The translations under genes and the position numbers were made by a program. DNA of 15,237 bases, taken from positions 1-15,237 of the forward strand of contig JAUYHV010000036.1 in the NCBI GenBank assembly GCA_030689845.1, given 5' to 3'. Positions 1 through 6,741 of the stretch are shown here, in pieces. The notes below the pieces were generated by a model. The model had not been told where the DNA came from. It saw only the letters and a program-made list of their open reading frames with translations, and made no database searches. The first letter of the stretch is position 1. Every line of letters starts with the position of its first letter. Source of the DNA: Dehalococcoidia bacterium (GTDB lineage Bacteria > Chloroflexota > Dehalococcoidia > JACQUA01).

Positions 1-1696
1 TCCTCATACCTTCCCTTACATTAAATGCCTTTTCTATGTTGGTAATCCGCTCCCCGACCTTCATCAGGTCGTCACCGTTCATGTCCACGCCGGTACATGT
101 GGACATGAGTTCCTCAAGGTCTTCCACCACCAGCCTCTTCCTGCGGGTATCTCCCACCACGAAGCAGCATATATTGAGGGCGTTCACCATGGCCATACCG
201 TCCTCGTTTAAGGCCGTAAACACCCCTTTTTTCTCAATTGAACGGGGGTTGTCCATGTATTTCTGAACGGTCTCCGGGTCACCGAAGATTTCTTTCAGCC
301 GCCGGTCTTCAGACGATATACACGGCATTGTTCCCCTTAAATGATCGGCGCCCCTGGTAGCAACGGCATATCCAAGGGCCACTGCCATGTCGGTAAAGGG
401 ACCCAGAAATAAAGCGCTGACTTCCAGCCCTTTAACGGTTTTAAGGCAGACTTCCGAGCCTTCGATCCTTTTCGAAGCCCTGAAAGAACCCTCTGCCAGG
501 ACATCTCCAAACCCTTGCCGGTAAGTAATTCTCTTTAATAACTCTATCACCGAGTCAACGTTGCCCCAGGCCAGGTCGAGATTACCGGTATCCCTGGCTT
601 TCAGAAGACCCCTCTGCCAGCACTCCATGGCAAAGCTGATTATACCCCCGGAGGAATGGGTATCCAGGCCAAGCTGGTCGCACATGGTTCCCATGAGGAG
701 AATGGCCTCCAGGTTGTCTATGCCGCACTTGGGACCGAAAGGATAGGTCGTTCCGTACTCATTGCTGTCACCGTGGTTGGCGTAAGGCCCCTCTTTCACC
801 TCGTAATAGTGTCCGCAGGCAACAGGACAGGCGGAACAGCCCTTGTGCTTGATGGCATAGTTAGCTTCAAAGACTTCAGAGGTTAATTTTTCCCAGCCTT
901 CGAACGTCCCGGCCTGCAAATTCCGGGTGGGGAGAGACTTCAAAGATTCCATGTTACGGGTGAGGAACATGGTACCCGTCTCCCGGAACGCCTGCAAATA
1001 CGGCGAAGCCAAGATTTTTTCATACGAGCGTCTGGCTGCTTTGAAGAATTCCTTTGGCCGGGCTATGCTGACCGAACCGCTGCCCCTCACCGCTATCGCT
1101 TTTAGATTCTTTGAACCCATAACAGCGCCCATGCCCCCCTTGCCTCCTGCCCGGGTGACGTTGGCAAATACCTTGGCAAAACGGACCAGGTTTTCTCCGG
1201 CAGGACCTATGCACATTACCCGGATATCCCTGTCACTATGCTCTTCCTTAATCATCTCATTGGTCTCGCCGGTGGTCTTACCCCATATCCCGGAAGCGTC
1301 CCGTAATTCCACTTTATCATCATCGATCCAAAGGTACACCGGACCTGGTGAGCGGCCGTAAAAAACCACCTGGTCATAACCCGCAAATTTTAACTCGGTG
1401 GCAAAATCCCCCCCGCCGTTACCGTCACCCAGGCCTCCCGTGAGGGCAGACTTTGAGGTAACCGTCCACCTGGCGGAAGCCGGCACGGCGGTGCCGTTCA
1501 GGGGTCCCACTCCCACCAGGACCATGTTCTCAGGACCCAAAGGGTCCACGCCGGGTTTAATCCCGTCGTAAATTGTCTTGGAATTGAATCCCCGGCCGCC
1601 GAGATAATTTAATCTCAGGTCTTCCGGCAGGGGTTCCTTGACTATTTTCCCTTCTGTTAAGTACACCTTCAGCCGCTGCCCAGCCCAACCGTTCAT
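1..1696 (-). CDS. Aldehyde:ferredoxin oxidoreductase family protein (AOR-1), C-terminus cut by window edge
   Basis: Tungsten- or molybdenum-bis-pterin enzyme of the AOR family; members oxidise aldehydes to acids in the cytoplasm and pass electrons to ferredoxin. I translated the minus strand from 1696 to 1 by hand: 565 uninterrupted codons. The N-terminus (MNGWAGQRLKVYLTEGKI) and the YLGGRGFNSK segment match the AOR N-terminal pterin-binding domain. The [4Fe-4S] motif CSACPVAC gives Cys287, Cys290 and Cys294, nearly the numbering of Pyrococcus furiosus AOR (288/291/295), and Cys510 or Cys511 would be the fourth ligand. Glu313 and the ADHLRG motif (His452) lie where the family keeps catalytic acid and histidine residues. 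AOR proteins are usually 600-640 residues, so roughly 40-70 residues lie off the left edge. The ATG at 1696 has AGGAG seven bases upstream. It follows the iron-sulfur gene by 42 bases, so the two are probably co-transcribed. The aldehyde substrate is unknown. Confidence 0.95.
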   Translation of the reverse strand, partial: MNGWAGQRLKVYLTEGKIVKEPLPEDLRLNYLGGRGFNSKTIYDGIKPGVDPLGPENMVLVGVGPLNGTAVPASARWTVTSKSALTGGLGDGNGGGDFATELKFAGYDQVVFYGRSPGPVYLWIDDDKVELRDASGIWGKTTGETNEMIKEEHSDRDIRVMCIGPAGENLVRFAKVFANVTRAGGKGGMGAVMGSKNLKAIAVRGSGSVSIARPKEFFKAARRSYEKILASPYLQAFRETGTMFLTRNMESLKSLPTRNLQAGTFEGWEKLTSEVFEANYAIKHKGCSACPVACGHYYEVKEGPYANHGDSNEYGTTYPFGPKCGIDNLEAILLMGTMCDQLGLDTHSSGGIISFAMECWQRGLLKARDTGNLDLAWGNVDSVIELLKRITYRQGFGDVLAEGSFRASKRIEGSEVCLKTVKGLEVSALFLGPFTDMAVALGYAVATRGADHLRGTMPCISSEDRRLKEIFGDPETVQKYMDNPRSIEKKGVFTALNEDGMAMVNALNICCFVVGDTRRKRLVVEDLEELMSTCTGVDMNGDDLMKVGERITNIEKAFNVREGMR

Positions 1697-1738
1697 ATCC
1701 CGGCTCCTGTCTCGTTATTACACATCAAAAATACCATG

Positions 1739-2233
1739 TTAACGTATTGATTTCCTTTTTTTTGATAACAGGGTTGTCGTTTCGTCCATTAAAGCCTTCC
1801 GGTCCGGTGAGGTAATATTGGCTTCCTCCAGGGTCAGGGCATCCCGGCTGCACCATTTCACGCACTCGGGGTCGCCACCGCAGAGGTCGCATTTAAACGC
1901 TTTATTCTTTTCAGAGTCATAAAAAACACCGGCAACCGGGCACTCGGAAACACATGTTTCGCAGCCGACGCATTTTTCGTCGTCGATGAGAACCGCCCCG
2001 GTCTTTTCGTCCCTGCGGATAGAATCGTAAACACAGCTTTCCATGCAATGGGTCTCTTCACACTGCAAGCACAGGGAAACAAGGTTGTTGCCGAACTCTT
2101 CGTCCCTGTGGACACGGATTCTCGACCTGCTGGTGCTGCACTCGTCGTCGTGTACCAGGGAGCAGACGAACTCGCAGAGGCGGCAGCCGACGCATTTCTC
2201 GTGGGAAACTTTAATCAGCTTCAAGGACAACAT
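1739..2233 (-). CDS. Ferredoxin-like 4Fe-4S protein with four cluster motifs, probable AOR electron partner
   Basis: Small cytoplasmic electron-transfer protein of the HycB/AorB type. From the ATG at 2233 it has 164 residues with four cysteine quartets: Cys14/17/20/24, Cys55/58/63/67, Cys88/91/94/98 and Cys115/118/124/128, enough for four [4Fe-4S] clusters; Cys32 is extra. The frame is open up to an ATG at 2293, but the 20 added residues look nothing like a ferredoxin N-terminus. Family members begin a few residues before the first CxxCxxC, so 2233 is preferred, although its ribosome binding site (CGGGG next to the ATG) is poor. The last 36 residues are charged and lack cysteines. It sits directly upstream of AOR-1 on the same strand, which suggests it carries electrons between the oxidoreductase and ferredoxin or another acceptor. 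The family call is firm; the partnership is inferred from context. Confidence 0.9.
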   Translation of the reverse strand: MLSLKLIKVSHEKCVGCRLCEFVCSLVHDDECSTSRSRIRVHRDEEFGNNLVSLCLQCEETHCMESCVYDSIRRDEKTGAVLIDDEKCVGCETCVSECPVAGVFYDSEKNKAFKCDLCGGDPECVKWCSRDALTLEEANITSPDRKALMDETTTLLSKKRKSIR

Positions 2234-2359
2234 CCCCGATGCCGGTATAAAGAGCAGCCGGTGTATGCCTGAACAGCAGACAGGTTTAAACAAGTCGCGG
2301 GCGGCAATTTCACTGCAAGTACCATGGGAATAAACTCGTTAACATCGCTAATGGGCAGC

Positions 2360-2388
2360 AGTCTACCATACGAATGGCTGTAAATCAA
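2360..2388 (-). promoter_or_regulatory. Candidate extended -10 promoter for the ferredoxin/AOR-1 operon
   Basis: On the minus strand TTGATT (2383-2388) is followed after 17 bases by TAGACT (2360-2365), with TGG directly before it, an extended -10 arrangement. Each hexamer matches the sigma-70/SigA consensus at 4 of 6 positions. Transcription would begin near 2353, leaving a leader of about 120 nt before the start at 2233. Pattern-based only. Confidence 0.4.
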
Positions 2389-2389
2389 A

Positions 2390-2812
2390 ACAAAGACCGA
2401 AACCCGCGGCCGAAGGCTCTCCCGACGCTCGGGATCCCGCAGAGCGGGGCCGGAACGGAGAACGGATAATCTACCGGCAGTGGGAAACACAAGCCCAACC
2501 TCACCATCGGGCAATCACAGGGGATTGCCCCTACGACGAATGCTACTTCCTGTCATTCCGAGCGAAGCCTCCGTTCCGCGAGTCCGCAAGGCGGACGAGG
2601 AATCTGTTCCGGGTGTAGATGACCTCCGTATAAGATTAATAAAGCATCGTCCTGCTCACTGGTTACAGACCCTTCGACAGGCTCTCTGGGACGGAGTCCC
2701 GATATATCGGGACAGGGTGACAATGTTGGGGACATGGTGACAGAACGGGTGTAAGCATGTATTCTGCTCTTTCCCTTCCGGGAATAGCTGGTACATCACC
2801 TGTGAAAAAACT
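2390..2812. repeat. Gene-free mosaic of short hairpins and repeat fragments
   Basis: No open frame here looks like a protein. The stretch holds several independent repeat-like pieces. GGGCAATC/GATTGCCC form an 8-bp stem at 2509-2530 and the right arm continues into CCCCTAC. GTCCGC/GCGGAC form a stem at 2582-2596. The 18-bp palindrome GTCCCGATATATCGGGAC lies at 2696-2713. A 14-bp direct repeat with one mismatch, GGGACAGGGTGACA and GGGACATGGTGACA, starts at 2709 and 2729, a 20-base period. The segments TGTCATTCCGAGCGAAGC (from about 2550) and CCCTTCGACAGGCTC (2670-2684) resemble intergenic repeats I have seen in many environmental bacterial genomes; this is recognition, not a search. Such elements are usually non-coding. 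Confidence 0.6.
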
Positions 2813-2841
2813 TTGACAAATACCGAACGGTTTGTTAGCAT
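2813..2841 (+). promoter_or_regulatory. Promoter upstream of the MFS transporter
   Basis: A perfect -35 hexamer TTGACA (2813-2818) is followed after exactly 17 bases by TAGCAT (2836-2841), 4 of 6 matches to TATAAT. Transcription would start near 2848 and run rightward, giving a leader of about 130 nt before the transporter start at 2980. It is the only strong promoter pattern seen between the repeat mosaic and the gene. Confidence 0.55.
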
Positions 2842-2881
2842 GCTTCCGGTAAACTCCTTTCCCTTACCGGCAGGGTAGCAG

Positions 2882-2906
2882 GTCGCTCTCCAGCGGCTTT
2901 TTTTTT
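2882..2906 (+). terminator. Intrinsic terminator-like hairpin inside the MFS leader (possible attenuator)
   Basis: GTCGCT (2882-2887) and AGCGGC (2892-2897) can pair, with one G-U, around a CTCC loop, followed at once by nine T (2898-2906). This is the form of a Rho-independent terminator. It lies about 35 nt after the predicted transcription start and 73 nt before the transporter start codon. A second hairpin precedes it: CCGGTAA (2846-2852) with TTACCGG (2864-2870). The arrangement would suit premature termination controlling the gene, or a short free RNA. I recognise no known riboswitch consensus. Confidence 0.5.
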
Positions 2907-2979
2907 GCAAAACGATTGTATTCATCCGTGCCGGTCCAACCTGCCCTGGGGTGTCATTTGTAGCACATTAAATGTTTTT

Positions 2980-4281
2980 ATGATAACAACGTCAAAAAGT
3001 AAACCACCAAAGATATTCTACGGATGGTGGGTAGTCGCTGCCTGCGGCGGAATCATGCTGTACACCTCAGGCATCATCCATTTCGGCTTCACCGCCGTCT
3101 TCGAGCCTATTGCCGACGAGTTCGGATGGAGCTATACCCAGATCTCCCTGGCTGCATCCCTGCGGGGCCTGGAGACAGGGCTCCTCGCTCCTGTCCTGGG
3201 AATACTTGTTGACCGCCTGGGGCCGAGGAAGATTATTATGACCGGGTCACTGTTCACCGGGTTCGGAATGGTACTCCTCAGCCGTATCAACTCCTTAGGC
3301 ATGTTTTACGTCGCCTTTTTTATTATTGCCATAGGGATAGGGACGTCCGGCCATACCGTTATGATGCCGGCCGCGGCTTACTGGTTCCGCAGAAGGATTT
3401 CCCTGGCCATGGGAATAATAGCCAGCAGTGCCGCCCTCGGCGGATTGCTGATACCATTGATAACCATAGCCGTGGACCGTTTCGGATGGCGTGACGCGAT
3501 GATGGTAATGGGACTGAGCACAATGGTAATCAGTATACCCCTGTCCCTGGTAGTTAGGCATAAACCCGAACAGTACGGGTATCTTCCCGACGGAGAGAAA
3601 AACCTCATTACAGGAAGTAATGAACCTGTGACCCTTCCCCCACCCGAGATACCGCCCCTGCCGACCAGGGAAATTCTGAAAAACCGCACTTTCTGGCACA
3701 TATCCATTGCTCTGGCCCTCCAGTCGGTGGTCAATGGAGCAATATTAACTCACGTGATGCCTTATCTCAGCAGTGTAGGCGTCTCCAGGTCCACGTCGAG
3801 CCTGGTGGCCAGCGCCTTGCCTTTAATGAGCATAGCCGGCCGTCTTGGTTACGGGTGGTTGGGCGACCGCTTTGACAAAAGGCGGGTAGCGGCTTCAGCC
3901 TTTGCTCTTTCAGCCGTCGGAATCATCTTTTTTAACTACGTGAATGTCAACGCCATGTGGCTGGTAGTGCCTTTTCTTGTTTTGTACTGCCTGGGCTGGG
4001 GAGGAAATGTCACCATGAGACCGGCCCTGCTCCGGGAGTATTTCGGAAGGGAAAAATTCGGGACGATTCATGGGTTTACCATCGGGATGATGCACCTCGG
4101 AAATATTATCGGGGCGCCTTTTGCGGGCTGGGTATTTGATACCTGGCACAGCTACCAGGGCGCCTGGATACCCCTGGCAATAGTAACGGCAATTGGTGGA
4201 TTTATAGTAGCCGCCACTCCTGACAGCGGCGTTCAGCCACAAGAGGGGTTTCGGCCTGCAGGGACGGGGCAGCCCGGGTAA
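2980..4281 (+). CDS. MFS transporter, oxalate/formate-antiporter or monocarboxylate-carrier-like
   Basis: Integral membrane transporter of the major facilitator superfamily, 433 residues, with about twelve hydrophobic segments. The N-terminal FYGWWVVAACGG (residues 13-24), the first-loop signature DRLGPRK (78-84) and a second, weaker copy in the other half (GYGWLGDRFDKRR) are typical of the MFS branch that includes oxalate:formate antiporters and monocarboxylate carriers. A proline-rich cytoplasmic loop (PPPEIPPLPTREIL) links the two six-helix halves. The frame extends to a TTG at 2905, but those residues are hydrophilic and unlike the family, and the ATG at 2980 lies just before the first helix. 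No clear ribosome binding site precedes either start. The neighbourhood is oxidoreductase-rich, so a small organic anion is a reasonable guess for the substrate. The superfamily is certain; the substrate is unknown. Confidence 0.92.
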   Translation: MITTSKSKPPKIFYGWWVVAACGGIMLYTSGIIHFGFTAVFEPIADEFGWSYTQISLAASLRGLETGLLAPVLGILVDRLGPRKIIMTGSLFTGFGMVLLSRINSLGMFYVAFFIIAIGIGTSGHTVMMPAAAYWFRRRISLAMGIIASSAALGGLLIPLITIAVDRFGWRDAMMVMGLSTMVISIPLSLVVRHKPEQYGYLPDGEKNLITGSNEPVTLPPPEIPPLPTREILKNRTFWHISIALALQSVVNGAILTHVMPYLSSVGVSRSTSSLVASALPLMSIAGRLGYGWLGDRFDKRRVAASAFALSAVGIIFFNYVNVNAMWLVVPFLVLYCLGWGGNVTMRPALLREYFGREKFGTIHGFTIGMMHLGNIIGAPFAGWVFDTWHSYQGAWIPLAIVTAIGGFIVAATPDSGVQPQEGFRPAGTGQPG

Positions 4282-4291
4282 TAGGATTACC
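4277..4291. terminator. Small hairpin between convergent genes
   Basis: GGTAAT and ATTACC form a perfect 6-bp stem around AGG. It contains the stop codon of the transporter and ends one base before the stop codon of the convergent membrane-protein gene. There is no T run on either side, so termination is only a possibility. Confidence 0.25.
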
Positions 4292-4714
4292 TTACCTGAT
4301 TATGAAGGGAACGACGATGCCAATCAATCCGGTAAAAAGGACGGCGAGCATAAAAAGGTTGTACCTTGTCCTGTAGTCGCTTAACAGGGATGGGTCATAA
4401 TAGCCCTCCACCCCCTGGTCCTTGTACATCTTGAGCAAGCCCTGAATGAGTTTTTCCCTCGTCTGCCTGCCCCGTATCAGGCCGATTTCCGAAACCAGGT
4501 TCACCACAACCAGTAGAGCCACAAAAGTAAACATTAATATTGTTGTAGTACCGCCGTTATTACCCCCAGCAATGGCTGAATTGACAGCCAGGGTTATCAA
4601 GTTGAGAATAATTGCCGCGAGGATGAAGATTGTATCCGTCCGTGTGTTAATTTGAAGCTCATCGAGAATGTGTTCGTGGACACGTTCAAGCATATTGACC
4701 CCTTTCTCAGACAT
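4292..4714 (-). CDS. Small three-helix membrane protein of unknown function
   Basis: 140 residues; I do not recognise the family. A charged N-terminus (residues 1-26) is followed by two hydrophobic segments (about 27-48 and 58-77), a basic and polar middle section (RGRQTREKLIQGLLKMYKDQG, about 81-101) and a C-terminal hydrophobic segment (about 118-138) that ends in IIR. It probably sits in the cytoplasmic membrane with a soluble loop between helices 2 and 3. A second possible start, ATG at 4693 (residue 8), has AAAGGGG five bases upstream and may be the true one; AAGG lies nine bases before 4714. It follows the NEW3-like gene by 57 bases on the same strand, so the two probably form an operon and may interact. 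Confidence 0.8.
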   Translation of the reverse strand: MSEKGVNMLERVHEHILDELQINTRTDTIFILAAIILNLITLAVNSAIAGGNNGGTTTILMFTFVALLVVVNLVSEIGLIRGRQTREKLIQGLLKMYKDQGVEGYYDPSLLSDYRTRYNLFMLAVLFTGLIGIVVPFIIR

Positions 4715-4771
4715 TGTTTACGCCTTGTTTTTCCTTTTCCCGCCCACAAAGTCAGGTTGCCGCCCGGGAAT

Positions 4772-5287
4772 TTATTTCCTTCCCTGGCGGATATAAATTA
4801 ATGCAAAACCCGCTATCAGCACGGCCACCAGGGCAAGCCCTATCCACAACCAGTAACCCTCTTTTTTCTCTATTTCCACCACAAAATCCGTCACCTTCCG
4901 GACTTCATTTGCCTCAGCCATGACGGTAACCTGGTAAACTCCCCCTTTGGTCCCGGGAAGAGGCCTTATGTTGACATCCACGGTCTGAAAACTGTCCGGT
5001 CCGAGGTAATTCAACTGAGGGGGTTTTATTTCTATTACCCAACCCGGCTCATATTTTATCGCGGAAAGCCTGATATTGGTCAGGGGCTGGTTGCCGAAAT
5101 TCCTGACCTCCATGTAATAGACATTGTCCTCTCCCGGTACTATTTTGTTGTAAAAAGTATCGTACACCAGCCTCAGGCTCAGGTCGGTTATTTTCTCCTG
5201 GGCCGAGACTGGGATTCCAGGCACCGCTGCCAAAAGTACCAGCAGGGCAAGGATTAAGAGGTAAACCCGACTTAAATTTTTTTCCAA
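4772..5287 (-). CDS. Secreted, membrane-anchored NEW3-like beta-sandwich protein
   Basis: A likely exported protein of 171 residues with a signal peptide (hydrophobic LLILALLVLLAAVPG, probable cleavage after PVSA), an extracytoplasmic beta-rich domain and a C-terminal transmembrane helix (WLWIGLALVAVLIAGFALIYI) with a basic tail. The middle (VYYMEVRNFGNQPLTNIRLSA, then VDVNIRPLPGTKGGVYQVTVMAE) has the pattern of NEW3/CARDB-type domains, which are immunoglobulin-like and carry no known catalytic site. The frame is open to ATG-ATG at 5344, without a ribosome binding site, and a GATAAT -10-like element at 5347-5352 touches that ATG. The TTG at 5287, with GGAAG six bases upstream, gives a normal signal peptide and is preferred; if wrong, the protein has 190 residues. 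NEW3-like proteins often accompany ABC-2 transporter genes, but none is seen here. Confidence 0.75.
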   Translation of the reverse strand: MEKNLSRVYLLILALLVLLAAVPGIPVSAQEKITDLSLRLVYDTFYNKIVPGEDNVYYMEVRNFGNQPLTNIRLSAIKYEPGWVIEIKPPQLNYLGPDSFQTVDVNIRPLPGTKGGVYQVTVMAEANEVRKVTDFVVEIEKKEGYWLWIGLALVAVLIAGFALIYIRQGRK

Positions 5288-5415
5288 TTTTAACTTCCGA
5301 TAACCGGTGGAAGCCTTTTTTCCCTTAAGAAATGTGCACATCAATGATTATCATACCACAAAAAAAAGGATAATTGTGTAATAATAAAGGGAAAGAAAGA
5401 GTTTTAGCCCGGGTA

Positions 5416-6492
5416 ATGACAGCAGAACCGCAATACAAATTACCTTTAAGCGCCTACGAAAAATTGGTGAAATCCGAGGGCATACCCGTCCTGGGGGGAT
5501 ATCATATATATGACCTCAACCAGGTATCCCTGGGAAACTGGGAGAGAAAAGGCGGCAGGGGAGCCTTTATCAATCTTGTCGGCAACGAGGGTTCGACAGA
5601 TTCTTACCTTTGCGAAATACCACCCGGCGGAAGCCTTCGGCCCCAGAAACACCTGTACGAAGAAATCATCTATGTTTTGAGCGGTCGTGGAGCTACCACG
5701 GTTTGGAGCGAGGGAAACCCCGGACAGACTTTCGAATGGCAGGCCGGTAGTCTTTTCGCCATTCCTATTAACGCGCACCACCAGCATTTTAACGGGCAAG
5801 GAGACAAACCTGCCAGGTACCTGGGTGCCACCAACGCCCCTCTGGTAGTCAACCTGTTCCATAATCCCGGTTTCATATTTAATAATCCCTATACCTTCAC
5901 CGACAGGTATACCGGCGAGGAGGACTATTTTTCCCGGCAGGGGAAATTAGCGGCGTCAGAACCTGTCCGTGGGCTGGCTCCGGCCTGGGAAACCAATTTC
6001 GTAGCGGACGTGAGGGCGGTGAAGCTGTTTGAACTGGGAAAACGGGGAGGAGGTAATTACAGCATCTGTTTCGAATTGGCCGACAGCACAATGACCGCTC
6101 ATCTTTCGGAATTCGTGGTTGGGACGTATAAGAAAGCCCACCGCCACGGGCCGGGGGCCAACATAATTATCATAAGCGGAAAAGGCTATTCCATGATGTG
6201 GCCCGAAGGAAAGGAGCCCGTAAAAATCCCGTGGCAAAGCGGGAGTATACTGGTCCCGCCGGACAAATGGTTTCACCAGCATTTCAATACAGGGACAGAG
6301 CCGGCACGTTACATGGCCTTGCGCTGGGGAAGCCAAAAATATATTTTTCCCGCCCTCTGGAAGGCTGATGACGGATCTGCGGTGGGAAAGGACCAGATTG
6401 AATATGGGGACGAGAACCCTGCTGTAAGGAAAATGTTTGAGGAAGAGTTATCCAGGAACGGTATCAAGTCAAAAATGGACGGCATTATTTAG
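5416..6492 (+). CDS. Bicupin protein (two cupin domains), possible metal-dependent dioxygenase or isomerase fold
   Basis: 358 residues with two cupin barrels. In cupin 1 the first motif is PPGGSLRPQKHLYEEIIYVL, with His79 and Glu82/83; the usual first His of HxH is Gln. Its second motif has His121, His122 and His124 (PINAHHQHFN). In cupin 2 the first motif carries His242 and His244 (AHRHGPGAN) but no Glu at the normal place, and the second carries His287 and His289 (PDKWFHQHFN). Both halves have a GRG/GKG turn and a WxxGS(L/I) strand. Gentisate dioxygenase and several sugar or keto-acid enzymes have two cupins, but a dioxygenase would be surprising in an anaerobe. The frame starts at TTG 5374; the ATG at 5416 fits the conserved region better, though its ribosome binding site is weak. 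It lies 249 bases before the alcohol dehydrogenase. The reaction is unknown. Confidence 0.85.
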   Translation: MTAEPQYKLPLSAYEKLVKSEGIPVLGGYHIYDLNQVSLGNWERKGGRGAFINLVGNEGSTDSYLCEIPPGGSLRPQKHLYEEIIYVLSGRGATTVWSEGNPGQTFEWQAGSLFAIPINAHHQHFNGQGDKPARYLGATNAPLVVNLFHNPGFIFNNPYTFTDRYTGEEDYFSRQGKLAASEPVRGLAPAWETNFVADVRAVKLFELGKRGGGNYSICFELADSTMTAHLSEFVVGTYKKAHRHGPGANIIIISGKGYSMMWPEGKEPVKIPWQSGSILVPPDKWFHQHFNTGTEPARYMALRWGSQKYIFPALWKADDGSAVGKDQIEYGDENPAVRKMFEEELSRNGIKSKMDGII

Positions 6493-6741
6493 CCTCGATG
6501 CCCGTATTTCCATTTACCTTACCATTTTTATTTCATCCCTTGTGCCTGAACTTCATTACCCTGCTAATCAGAGGCTGAGCCTTTCCTGAACCACCGGGAT
6601 TCTTTTTCTCCACAGCAATTCCATTACCGTAACCATATCCGGGAAATCCGGGGCGGAAACCTTCTAAAGGAATGCCGTCGTTGAAAAACCTTTATTTTGT
6701 ATTATCTTTTGTATTAAAATAAAGCAGGAAAGGGAAAAGGA
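6493..6741. other. Intergenic stretch without a recognised feature
   Basis: The stretch is pyrimidine-rich at its start and A/T-rich near 6680-6720. TTGAAA (6681-6686) and TATTAT (6700-6705) are only 13 bases apart, too close for a normal promoter, and no better pair was found. No convincing hairpin with a T run terminates the bicupin gene, so read-through into the dehydrogenase is possible. Confidence 0.4.

Noticed and set aside
927..1361. Plus-strand open frame of 144 codons
   Set aside because: It is antisense to AOR-1, whose frame I translated without a stop across the region.
2500..2760. Possible CRISPR array
   Set aside because: The repeats are palindromes of different sequence, not one regularly spaced repeat with unique spacers; the only tandem copies number two.
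2221..2925. Several overlapping open frames on both strands in the repeat mosaic
   Set aside because: They cross hairpins and repeats, differ in frame, and show no domain or good ribosome binding site.
2905..2979. Upstream TTG start extending the MFS protein by 25 residues
   Set aside because: The extra residues are unlike the family, and the TTG overlaps the T run of the leader hairpin.
5374..5415. Upstream TTG start of the bicupin
   Set aside because: The spacing from AAAGGA to the TTG is only about three bases, and the conserved part begins after the ATG at 5416.
6681..6705. TTGAAA/TATTAT as promoter for the alcohol dehydrogenase
   Set aside because: The spacer is 13 bases, too short for a normal sigma-70-type promoter.
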